The notes beneath the pieces were generated by a model. That model was given only the letters and a program-made list of their open reading frames with translations. It was not told the origin of the DNA and ran no database searches. From contig NZ_JAJEWJ010000006.1 in the NCBI RefSeq assembly GCF_020687765.1, positions 141,785-205,784 of the forward strand: 64,000 nt of DNA. The letters run 5' to 3'. This stretch comes from Sphingobacterium sp. FBM7-1 (GTDB lineage: Bacteria; Bacteroidota; Bacteroidia; Sphingobacteriales; Sphingobacteriaceae). Below, in pieces: positions 47,828 through 55,655 of the stretch. Made by a program: the position numbers and the translations under genes. Each line of letters opens with the position of its first letter. The first letter of the stretch is position 1.

Positions 47828-49093
47828 ATGAGCGCAACTAACTATTACAATGTAGGGAACCTATCTAAGGTAATCTATACCTTTTGTGTACTTTTTATTA
47901 TATTGTCCGTGTCCTGCACGAAAGAGGATGACCAGAGGGGAGCATTTGAACTGAAAGATAACCCTGAAACGCTTACAATTCCTGAGCAAGGATCTTCCGA
48001 AACATTTACTTTTCAGGCTAATGGAAATTGGAAGATCGAACCTTTACGCAAAGAAAGATGGTTAAAAATCGATCCGGCAGAAGGAAATGGAGATGGTACT
48101 TTCACGGTGAACGTGTCTAAGAACACTACTTCAGAAGTACGTACTACAACCTTGTTTTTTGCTGTCGAAGGACAGTTACAAAATGATGTACTCAAAATTC
48201 AGCAGGCAGCGGCTACTGGTGGAGAGACTGAGGAAGGCCAAACGTTTATTTATATTGAAGGTGCTGAGACGGGGCTGCAAATCTCGGAAACTGGTCTTAC
48301 AGAACGTCGTGTAATACGTGCTACAGGGGCATGGAGAGCGGAACTGTCAGATGAAGACGCCGATTGGATTCAAATTGAACCCATGCAAGGAACGGGAGAT
48401 ACGCCTATTCAACTGAGTGCGGATATAAACCCCGGGGATGTTCGGACTGTTAACTTAAACTTTTATCTTGACGATGTGTTACAGACAGAGTCATTGCTTA
48501 TCACGCAAGAAAATGTGATAGTGATTTTAGAGGAGTATTTTGATTGGTTAAGTTATGGAAGTCCTATTTTCTATACTACAGGTGGTGAGACAAGAATAGA
48601 CAACTGGACTATCGAACAAAAAGCACGAGGTTGGACAACTTCACCGTCCGCAGATGGCATTACATCAACGTATGCACGTCAGGGGTTTGTGAAGCTTGGC
48701 AAGACGAATTATGGATCTGATTTTATTTCGCCCAAGTTAAATGAAGTAGAAGGTGCGAAAAATTTAGAAGTCAGATTTAAAGCTGTACCTTATATGACTG
48801 CAGGCGGTACAAAAGATGATACACGTCTGTATGTGAGCGTGATTGGTCCAGGAGCAGTCAGCGTGGATGAATTTAACATCGACAACTGGCCAGATTATTC
48901 CGCAGATCCAAACTGTACAGAGATCTGGAAAGCAAAGGAAACAGAGCGATCTTTTGTGATCACGGGTGCTACCGCTGAGACACAAATCCGCTTCTTGGGT
49001 GGAGCTTTAGATTTGCGTGAAGCGACCGGTGCACCAATTAATAAAAACCGTATATTCTTGGATGACATTATCGTCACCGTTAAAAAAAGATAA
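47828..49093 (+). CDS. BACON-domain lipoprotein with C-terminal beta-sandwich
   Basis: 421-aa lipoprotein (LSVSC, Cys30). Two BACON-like repeats are visible: residues about 45-130 (GNWKIEPLRKERWLKIDPAEGNGDGTFTV) and 140-230 (GAWRAELSDEDADWIQIEPMQGTGDTPIQL). Each ends in an LKIQQ or LITQE strand. Residues 235-421 look like a jelly-roll or choice-of-anchor domain. BACON modules are thought to bind carbohydrate or mucin or to act as spacers. Here the base composition falls back to the A+T-rich local level. A 15-bp hairpin follows the stop. Confidence 0.8.
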   Translation: MSATNYYNVGNLSKVIYTFCVLFIILSVSCTKEDDQRGAFELKDNPETLTIPEQGSSETFTFQANGNWKIEPLRKERWLKIDPAEGNGDGTFTVNVSKNTTSEVRTTTLFFAVEGQLQNDVLKIQQAAATGGETEEGQTFIYIEGAETGLQISETGLTERRVIRATGAWRAELSDEDADWIQIEPMQGTGDTPIQLSADINPGDVRTVNLNFYLDDVLQTESLLITQENVIVILEEYFDWLSYGSPIFYTTGGETRIDNWTIEQKARGWTTSPSADGITSTYARQGFVKLGKTNYGSDFISPKLNEVEGAKNLEVRFKAVPYMTAGGTKDDTRLYVSVIGPGAVSVDEFNIDNWPDYSADPNCTEIWKAKETERSFVITGATAETQIRFLGGALDLREATGAPINKNRIFLDDIIVTVKKR

Positions 49094-49110
49094 TCAATCT
49101 GAATATTACA

Positions 49111-49152
49111 TAATCTAACTGCTCGGGGTTTAAATCTCGAGCAGTTAGATTA
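49111..49152 (+). terminator. strong 15-bp hairpin between the BACON gene and the phosphoesterase gene
   Basis: Arms TAATCTAACTGCTCG (49111-49125) and its exact complement (49138-49152) enclose a 12-nt loop, and three wobble/GC pairs can extend the stem inward. A weak T-rich stretch follows. It could partially terminate or protect the upstream SusCD message, setting different levels for the phosphoesterase gene 28 bp further on. Confidence 0.65.
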
Positions 49153-49179
49153 TTTAACGACTCAATTTTTCCCTTAAAA

Positions 49180-51177
49180 ATGAAAAAAAGCGGCCATTAT
49201 ACCCGTCGTACTTTTATCCAGAACTCCTTTATTACCGGTCTTGGATTAACATTTAGTTTATATAGTTGCTCAAAATCTTCACCGCAACCCGATCCCCAAC
49301 CAACTCCCGATCCAGATAGAAATGATGATGGCAAACTGGCTATTATGGGTGTGGTTATACCTGCCCGCATAGATACCAATAAGGGAGCGGATTTGGTTAT
49401 TCAAGGTCGGGGATTTGCGGAAGGAGATCATATTATATTCGAATATTTGACTAACAGATATACGGTGGATGCAAAGGCGGTCACGGATAATAATATGACC
49501 ATTGCTTTGCCCGAAGCTTTAATCTCGGGAAACACGTATAGGGTGACTGTAAAGCGTGGTGCACAATCGTCCATGTTAGGCTCGACGGTGATCAATATAT
49601 ACTTTAATGCCCATATTCCCGACAAAGAGGGTATGACCATAAAAGGATCCGTCTATGCTGCCGGTGTTGGTCTTGCCAACGTGGTCGTGTCCGATGGTGT
49701 TGACGTAACAAAAACAGACGAAAATGGTATTTATTATCTGCCTTCTACCAAGAGGGGGAAATATGTATTTGTATCTATCCCCGGTAACTATGAGGTAGCT
49801 ACAACTGGAAAAGCGCCGCAGTTTTTTCAACGGCTTACCCAAGCGGCCAATGTGGTAGAAACTAGAGATTTTGAATTGACAGCTGTTAACAACAACAAGC
49901 ACGTCCTTATGGTGTTAGGCGATATGCATTTGGCCAATAGAAGTAATACAAGAGATGTGGATCAGTTTCAACAGGGCTTCTTAAAAGATATCAATCAAAC
50001 TATTGATGCATATAAGAATACGGGTACGAAAGTGTATGCCTTGACGCTAGGTGATATGACTTGGGAAACCTACTGGGACGGTTTCGGTTTTGGCCTTCCG
50101 CAGTATCTTACAGAAATGAATAAAATCAATACGATGGTATTCAACACGATGGGCAATCACGACAATGACCCTAAATTTTTCACCGACTGGGGTGCCGAAG
50201 ATAAATTCCGGGATGTGCTTGGTCCTACGTATTACTCGTTCAATATCGGCAAAGTACATTATATCGTGTTAGACAATATAGAATATCTCAATACCAACGA
50301 CAGAAATTACAATGCAAAACTCGTTGCTAATCAAATTTCATGGTTGAAAAAAGATTTAGCAATGATAACGGATATGAGTACGCCAATAGTTATTTCTATG
50401 CATATTCAGCTCCATACAAACCCAGGATTGTCCGGTGGAAACGAAACAACCAATTACCGCCTTAGCAATGCGCAGGAATTTATTGATGCACTGAACGGAT
50501 TTACAAAAGTACACTTGCTGACCGGGCATACTCATATCAATTATAACGTCGAACGCGATGTTACACCTGCTATTATGGAACATAATACGGCTGCTGTCTG
50601 TGCGACATGGTGGTGGACAGGACATCCTAGTTATGCAGCCCAAAATCACATCTGCAAAGACGGTGCACCGGGAGGATATGCTATATGGGAGATAGATGGA
50701 AATGATTTAAAATGGACATATAAGGGCATTGGTCACGATACGGATTACCAATTCAGAGCGTATGACTTAAACAAGGTACATCTCACCAAAGAGGAATTTG
50801 CGCCAAGTTATACCGGCTCTGCATGGAATACGTATGCCGTAGAATATGCCAATGCAAATTCAAACAATGAAGTGTTGATTAATGTATGGAACTATGACAA
50901 GAACTGGCAAATAGAAGTGACGGAAGGTGGAACACCTTTAACGGTCACCCGTGTATCCGTCCGGGATCCGTTGCATATTGTCTCTTATTCCGCACAGCGG
51001 CTCAACGTGAATGCTGTACCAACAGCCGATTTTGTGACAGCCAACACGGCACACATGTTTAAGGTAAAGGCATCATCGCCTACGAGTACGTTGGAGATAA
51101 AAGTCACCGATCGCTTCGGTAGGTTGTATCGGGAAACGATGGTCAGACCGAAAGCGTTCGGATATCAGATGACTTAG
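49180..51177 (+). CDS. Tat-exported lipoprotein metallophosphoesterase (calcineurin-like)
   Basis: 665 aa. A twin-arginine signal (YTRRTF, R9/R10) ends in lipobox-like LYSC with Cys30. A Pro/Asp linker (34-50) and an IPT/TIG-like domain (about 53-142) follow. Next come a MetallophosN-like transthyretin domain (about 150-235), the calcineurin-like phosphoesterase domain (about 240-455), and a C-terminal domain (about 485-660) like MetallophosC. The full di-metal set is present: GDMH (D248, H250), GD (D292), GNHD (N326, H327), H408 and GHTH (H450, H452). It should hydrolyse a phosphomono- or diester outside the cytoplasm. It is the only clear enzyme of the second SusCD locus. The substrate is unknown; phosphoglycan, inositol phosphate, teichoic acid or glycerophosphodiester are candidates. 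Confidence 0.88.
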   Translation: MKKSGHYTRRTFIQNSFITGLGLTFSLYSCSKSSPQPDPQPTPDPDRNDDGKLAIMGVVIPARIDTNKGADLVIQGRGFAEGDHIIFEYLTNRYTVDAKAVTDNNMTIALPEALISGNTYRVTVKRGAQSSMLGSTVINIYFNAHIPDKEGMTIKGSVYAAGVGLANVVVSDGVDVTKTDENGIYYLPSTKRGKYVFVSIPGNYEVATTGKAPQFFQRLTQAANVVETRDFELTAVNNNKHVLMVLGDMHLANRSNTRDVDQFQQGFLKDINQTIDAYKNTGTKVYALTLGDMTWETYWDGFGFGLPQYLTEMNKINTMVFNTMGNHDNDPKFFTDWGAEDKFRDVLGPTYYSFNIGKVHYIVLDNIEYLNTNDRNYNAKLVANQISWLKKDLAMITDMSTPIVISMHIQLHTNPGLSGGNETTNYRLSNAQEFIDALNGFTKVHLLTGHTHINYNVERDVTPAIMEHNTAAVCATWWWTGHPSYAAQNHICKDGAPGGYAIWEIDGNDLKWTYKGIGHDTDYQFRAYDLNKVHLTKEEFAPSYTGSAWNTYAVEYANANSNNEVLINVWNYDKNWQIEVTEGGTPLTVTRVSVRDPLHIVSYSAQRLNVNAVPTADFVTANTAHMFKVKASSPTSTLEIKVTDRFGRLYRETMVRPKAFGYQMT

Positions 51178-51203
51178 TTTTAATTTTTCTCTTCGGTTTC
51201 CTT

Positions 51204-52067
51204 TTACAACTTCACTTTAGATACTTTATACGGCTTCTTGACGGCCTTATGAGCGGCTTCTTTTGCTATTTTCGCTTGTAATTCCGTCACCTTCTCCGGC
51301 TTATAGGAGTTTTTACGTACATCTTTTCCAAAGATCTTCTCATACCAAGTACAAGCAGCTGTAAAACGGCCGTAATCTAAATGGAGGTGATAGCCGTCAC
51401 GGGTGAAAGTATCCCCCATGGAACTGGTACGCGCATTTTGGATAGCTGTACCCGCAGGAATTATGTATTTAAAATCGCCGAGTTTGGATACTTTTTTAGA
51501 GACATCCACAATTGCTTTGTACATGGTGAGCTGGTCACGATTATAGTTTGCGAAACCTTTATGATCGGAATCATGTTGATAAGCCCATGTCTGGTGATAA
51601 ACAAATTGTGTTTCGGCATCTACCTTTTCACGCACATAGTTTACAAGCTGGGGTAGGCTTTCCATGATCACATCGTATTTTCCTGAAAGTGGGCTGGCCT
51701 GTTGGAAACTTATATAATCCCAGTTTTCATCGCTTAGTGTGTGGGATATACTGACGGCCTGTGTGGTGTTTTTCTTGCCATCGAGCCCAGTTTTACGGTA
51801 ACGATATTTATTCGCATCCTCGTTGACATTCTTTAGATGTAACGACAACGGAGCTCCGCCGATATACAGATTGGCAATGATTGTTTTTTTATCAGTACTG
51901 GTTGCCAGATCGTATAGGTAATTTTCGATGGCATCTTCGGAGAAACTATTGCCTATCGCTAAAATTTTGACAATACCGTCGCCGTTGCGGTCGCCTTTTA
52001 CGCTTTGCGCAAAAGTAATAGATACCGCACTGATGGATAAAAGAATAAAGAAACACAGTTTTTTCAT
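51204..52067 (-). CDS. DUF4886 protein, SGNH-hydrolase-like, secreted
   Basis: 287 aa with signal peptide (LLSISAVSITFAQ). The block KILAIGNSFSEDAIENYL carries the presumed SGNH nucleophile (NSFS). Near the C terminus, DGYHLHLDYGRF supplies a D..H pair like that of GDSL/SGNH esterases. DUF4886 proteins are common in Bacteroidota polysaccharide loci and are presumed esterases. The C terminus is a Lys-rich tail. It is convergent with the phosphoesterase gene (26 bp between stops), so it is not in that operon but could act on the same substrate. Confidence 0.8.
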   Translation of the reverse strand: MKKLCFFILLSISAVSITFAQSVKGDRNGDGIVKILAIGNSFSEDAIENYLYDLATSTDKKTIIANLYIGGAPLSLHLKNVNEDANKYRYRKTGLDGKKNTTQAVSISHTLSDENWDYISFQQASPLSGKYDVIMESLPQLVNYVREKVDAETQFVYHQTWAYQHDSDHKGFANYNRDQLTMYKAIVDVSKKVSKLGDFKYIIPAGTAIQNARTSSMGDTFTRDGYHLHLDYGRFTAACTWYEKIFGKDVRKNSYKPEKVTELQAKIAKEAAHKAVKKPYKVSKVKL

Positions 52068-52093
52068 TTTTTTGTGTTTTTACAGTATTTAAG

Positions 52094-52183
52094 TGTTAAG
52101 GACACCGGCCCATCCTTAACATAAAATGCAATATAGCGAAACTACATGTTTTTATCGTATTGAACTAAAACATTTTGCATTTT
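52094..52183. repeat. two inverted repeats in the divergent gap between DUF4886 gene and pcm
   Basis: TGTTAAGGA (52094-52102) pairs with TCCTTAACA (52113-52121) over a 10-nt loop. AAAATGCAA (52123-52131) pairs with TTGCATTTT (52175-52183) over a 43-nt gap. Neither is followed by a U-tract. The first lies about 27 bp upstream of the DUF4886 ATG and may be an mRNA leader hairpin or an operator. The 246-bp gap (52068-52313) shows nothing else convincing. Confidence 0.5.
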
Positions 52184-52313
52184 AATACACGAAACCGAGC
52201 TGTAAATAGCATTAACACATAAGGGAATGATTATTTACTCGAGCTCTTATCAGCCATTAAAAAGAAAAATAAATAGATGAAATGTCTATTAACAATGGTA
52301 TTTTTGGGGTATA

Positions 52314-52970
52314 ATGGCTTATAAGTTTGTAGACAACTATCGGGAAAGAGGCGCGAGGAAACAACTCGTAAAACATCTGGAAAAACGGGGAATAGAGGAT
52401 AAGCGGGTATTGCAGGCTATTGGAAAAGTGCCTCGTCACTTTTTCTTTGATGAGACCTTCTGGAATCAGGCCTATCGAGATATTGCGTTTCCAATTGGTG
52501 ATGGTCAAACTATCTCTCAACCGTATACCGTTGCTTATCAATCCGAGTTGCTCCACGTTAAAAAAGGAGACAAAATATTAGAGATCGGAACAGGATCGGG
52601 TTATCAAACTTGTATTTTGATGGAATTAGGGGCAAACGTATACACTATTGAGCGCCAGGAAAGTTTATACGGTCGAACCATTCAGGTGTTGCCTTACATG
52701 GGATATAAACCACATTTTTTCTTGGGGGATGGCTCACGAGGTATTGCTGAGCACGCACTCTACGATAAAATTATTGTAACTGCTGGGGCGCCTTTTGTAC
52801 CCGAAGTGATGCTGAAACAATTGAAATACGGAGGGCTATTGGTTATTCCGGTAGGCGATGAGAAATTCCAAAAAATGGTAACGATCTTGCGAGTAGGAGA
52901 AAATGATTTTGAGCGTATAGAACTGGATACATTCCGTTTTGTTCCACTCGTAGGAGACCAGGCTTGGTAA
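52314..52970 (+). CDS. pcm: protein-L-isoaspartate O-methyltransferase
   Basis: 218-aa SAM-dependent repair enzyme methylating isoaspartyl residues of aged proteins. Family block GDGQTISQPYTVAYQSELL at 62-80 and SAM motif I LEIGTGSGYQT at 89-99. Later blocks GDGSRGIAEHALYDKIIVTAGAPFVPE and GGLLVIPVGD are typical. A slightly extended N terminus (about 40 residues) precedes the conserved core. First gene of a short plus-strand run with the MutS-like and thioesterase genes. Confidence 0.95.
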   Translation: MAYKFVDNYRERGARKQLVKHLEKRGIEDKRVLQAIGKVPRHFFFDETFWNQAYRDIAFPIGDGQTISQPYTVAYQSELLHVKKGDKILEIGTGSGYQTCILMELGANVYTIERQESLYGRTIQVLPYMGYKPHFFLGDGSRGIAEHALYDKIIVTAGAPFVPEVMLKQLKYGGLLVIPVGDEKFQKMVTILRVGENDFERIELDTFRFVPLVGDQAW

Positions 52971-52992
52971 GTGGTAAGAAGTATTAATAAGA

Positions 52993-54795
52993 ATGATCTA
53001 TAACAAATATCAAGAACGCATTCAACGGACGAAGGACCAAATCCAACGTCTGCATAAATCGATAAATCAAAATAGTTTTGCCCGTTTATTTGTCATAATT
53101 GGAGGCGGTGGTTTATTATTTTATCTGATTCAACAGGAAAACCTGTTGTTGTTATTATTAGCTGTTTTAGTCATTGTATTCGTATTTGCGTTTCTAATAA
53201 GAAGGCAGAGTAAATTGGAAAAACAGCGTGCTGAGGCGGAGGCTTTTTTAAAGGTCAATGAAAACGAAATTACACTGCGAGATACCCGTCGAACACTCTA
53301 TAGTGAGGGGGCAAATTTTGAAGACGATCGCCATCCTTATACATCTGATTTAGATATTTTTGGCCAATTCTCTTTGTTTTCGTTGATCAATCGATGTGCG
53401 ACAGCTCTGGGCATTGCTAAATTAGCGGGTTGGCTGCAAGGTGCGGCCACGAAACAGGAGATAGAAGGTAGACAAAAAGCGGTAGCCGAAATAGCCGAGG
53501 ATCTAGATTGGAGCCAGAACTTCCAGTCGAAACTCCTATTTAATATCCATCAGAAGATAGAAGTCAAATCTTTTTTGTTACGTTATTTTAAAGGGTCTAG
53601 TTTAGCATTTGGTAATGTATTTATGCGTTTGTACGTGCCTGCCGCTCCTTATGTCTTACTTTCGGGCGTATTATTTTCGCTGCTAGTGACGCCTATATGG
53701 ACGGGATTGTCGTTATTGGGATTAATGCATTTGTTCTGGACGCTGGGATTGGCTGGCAAAGTCGGGTTGTTTTCTAGCAGGATAGATAAAGTCGGACAAA
53801 TTTTGGCAGCCTATGCGGAAGGATTGACATTGATTGAAGAAAAAACATTTGAAGCGGCAGAAAACCAACGTTTGCAACAACAATTAGGTGTTGGAGGCAA
53901 GCCACTTTCTGCTGCCTTTCGGGAACTATCAACACTCATCAATAATCTAGATGCGCGAAATAATATGCTCATGGGCGCGATCCTCAATATAATCTTGCTG
54001 TGGGATTTTAAATATGTCATGAAGATTGTACAATGGAAATCGAGATACGAAGCAGATATTTTGGAAGCCTTTGATGTTATTGCAGGATTTGAAGCGCTAA
54101 ATTCATTGGCTATATTAAAGCGTAATCATCCTTCTTGGGCTAACCCCGAATTGCTAAGCGACACAGCAGCAGATAAGATTTTAGCAGTGGAAATTTCACA
54201 CCCTCTGATTCCCACAGGCCAATCTATAGCGAATGACTATGATAACGCGCACCATCGTATTGCTTTGATTACGGGGTCAAATATGGCAGGCAAAAGTACG
54301 TTTCTTCGAACCATCGGCATTAACGCGGTTTTGGCTTACGCCGGAGCAGTAACATGTGCCGCGAGATTTAAATTGCCTATATATAACCTTATTTCCTATA
54401 TGCGGATAAGAGATTCTTTAAATGAGAGTACTTCTACCTTTAAAGCAGAATTGGATAGAATGAAGTTTATTTTGGAGACGGTGAAGGAGGATAAAAATAG
54501 CTTTTTTCTTATCGATGAGATGTTGCGTGGAACTAACTCGGTGGATAAATACCTTGGATCCCGAGCCATTATCCGTAAATTGATTGCAATGGAAGGTAAA
54601 GGAATGGTGGCGACGCACGATTTACAATTGGCGTCATTGGAAGAGGAAAATGTAGGTAAGGTACAAAACTACCATTTTGATATTCGTGTAGAAGAAGGCG
54701 AAATGCTTTTTGATTATAAATTAAAACATGGACGCTGTACCATTTTCAATGCATCGTTATTGCTGAAAGGTATTGGAATTGACGTGGAATCCTAG
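52993..54795 (+). CDS. membrane-anchored MutS-family ATPase
   Basis: 600 aa. Two hydrophobic segments near the N terminus (about 32-46 and 51-69) and a second pair (about 219-255) precede a complete MutS-type ATPase. Walker A is at 428-436 (GSNMAGKST, K434), and Walker B is FFLIDEML with D508/E509. The signature block DSLNESTSTFKAELDRM and the H-loop ATHDLQLA are present. The mismatch-recognition domain I of MutS (Phe-x-Glu) is absent. This is a known but functionally obscure Bacteroidota group annotated as MutS-related. A direct role in mismatch repair is doubtful given the membrane segments. It lies between pcm (22 bp) and a thioesterase gene (18 bp). Confidence 0.88.
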   Translation: MIYNKYQERIQRTKDQIQRLHKSINQNSFARLFVIIGGGGLLFYLIQQENLLLLLLAVLVIVFVFAFLIRRQSKLEKQRAEAEAFLKVNENEITLRDTRRTLYSEGANFEDDRHPYTSDLDIFGQFSLFSLINRCATALGIAKLAGWLQGAATKQEIEGRQKAVAEIAEDLDWSQNFQSKLLFNIHQKIEVKSFLLRYFKGSSLAFGNVFMRLYVPAAPYVLLSGVLFSLLVTPIWTGLSLLGLMHLFWTLGLAGKVGLFSSRIDKVGQILAAYAEGLTLIEEKTFEAAENQRLQQQLGVGGKPLSAAFRELSTLINNLDARNNMLMGAILNIILLWDFKYVMKIVQWKSRYEADILEAFDVIAGFEALNSLAILKRNHPSWANPELLSDTAADKILAVEISHPLIPTGQSIANDYDNAHHRIALITGSNMAGKSTFLRTIGINAVLAYAGAVTCAARFKLPIYNLISYMRIRDSLNESTSTFKAELDRMKFILETVKEDKNSFFLIDEMLRGTNSVDKYLGSRAIIRKLIAMEGKGMVATHDLQLASLEEENVGKVQNYHFDIRVEEGEMLFDYKLKHGRCTIFNASLLLKGIGIDVES

Positions 54796-54813
54796 GTACG
54801 AATCACGCTAAAA

Positions 54814-55197
54814 ATGACATTAGAAGAAAGAATAGAAGAATCAGAAACACGGTTATGTACGACTGTGTTTCCTTTTTTGACAAATCACCACGATACGTTA
54901 TTTGGCGGTAAGGCCATGGCGATTATGGATGAAGTGTCGTTTATGGCGGCAACGCGGTTTTGTCGCAAGCGTCTGGTGACAGTTTCAACGGATCGGATTG
55001 ACTTTGAGAAAGCTATTCCGTCGGGCAGTATCATCGAAGCTGTAGCACGTGTACATAATGTTGGTCGTACTAGTGTTAAGGTAAAAGTCGAGGTATATTT
55101 AGAAAAAATGTATGAAGAGGGAAGAGAATTAGCTATTCAGGGGATGTTTACATTCGTTGCTTTAGGAGAAGATAAAAATCCTATTCCGGTATTGTAA
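54814..55197 (+). CDS. acyl-CoA thioesterase, hotdog fold (YciA/ACOT type)
   Basis: 127-aa single hotdog domain. The block LTNHHDTLFGGKAMAIMDE (22-40) carries the presumed catalytic Asn24 and Asp39 and the GG turn of cytosolic acyl-CoA hydrolases. VSTDRIDFEKAIPSGSIIE follows as usual. It hydrolyses acyl-CoA to free acid and CoA; chain-length preference is unknown. Probably co-transcribed with the MutS-like gene. Convergent with the DUF779 gene (9 bp between stops). Confidence 0.9.
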   Translation: MTLEERIEESETRLCTTVFPFLTNHHDTLFGGKAMAIMDEVSFMAATRFCRKRLVTVSTDRIDFEKAIPSGSIIEAVARVHNVGRTSVKVKVEVYLEKMYEEGRELAIQGMFTFVALGEDKNPIPVL

Positions 55198-55206
55198 CTA
55201 TGGTCG

Positions 55207-55581
55207 TTATTCACTGCGAATAACTGGTGCCAAATCTTTTAGTTCTTCTTCTGTGAACAACCGATAATGTACTTTAAATGTTTTACCCATTGGGGTTTCT
55301 AAGGAGAACCCGCCGGGGCCAAATCCATCCAGTACGTCCAATGTAAAATGTGAATATTTCCAATATTCGAACAAATCCCGGTCAATCCAAAACTCATATC
55401 CTTCGACTAACCCAATCATCGCATCGTTCATACGCGGAAAAAACCCGCCTTTTTCAAAACATTGTGGCTGCGTACCTTCGCAGCATCCGCCGGCTTGATA
55501 AAACATGAGGTCGCCATGTTTTTGAACTAATTCGTGTATGAGTTCTTTTGCCTTATCGGTTGTATCTATCCGTTTGATCAT
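55207..55581 (-). CDS. DUF779 protein, aldehyde dehydrogenase partner
   Basis: 124-aa protein with the DUF779 signature GGCCEGTQPQCF and a second block LDGFGPGGFSLETP. The three cysteines suggest a metal or redox role. DUF779 genes are regularly linked to AldB/ExaC-type aldehyde dehydrogenases, as here, where the dehydrogenase gene ends 74 bp upstream. No biochemical function is established to my knowledge. No signal peptide. Confidence 0.88.
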   Translation of the reverse strand: MIKRIDTTDKAKELIHELVQKHGDLMFYQAGGCCEGTQPQCFEKGGFFPRMNDAMIGLVEGYEFWIDRDLFEYWKYSHFTLDVLDGFGPGGFSLETPMGKTFKVHYRLFTEEELKDLAPVIRSE

Positions 55582-55606
55582 GATGAGTGCGTTAAGTTAA
55601 AAGATA

Positions 55607-55634
55607 CGTTAGGGACGTAGATACGCCCCTAACG
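55607..55634 (-). promoter_or_regulatory. intercistronic hairpin between aldehyde dehydrogenase and DUF779 genes
   Basis: CGTTAGGG (55607-55614) pairs with CCCTAACG (55627-55634) around a 12-nt loop in the 74-bp gap. No U-tract follows on the minus strand. Likely an mRNA-processing or stability element rather than a terminator. Confidence 0.45.
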
Positions 55635-55655
55635 ATAGATATTTGTTGTTTAATA

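Noticed and set aside
52299..52306. TATTTTTG box directly before pcm
   Set aside because: It is 7 bp from the ATG and lacks a -33 element; it would require a leaderless message, so I did not list it.
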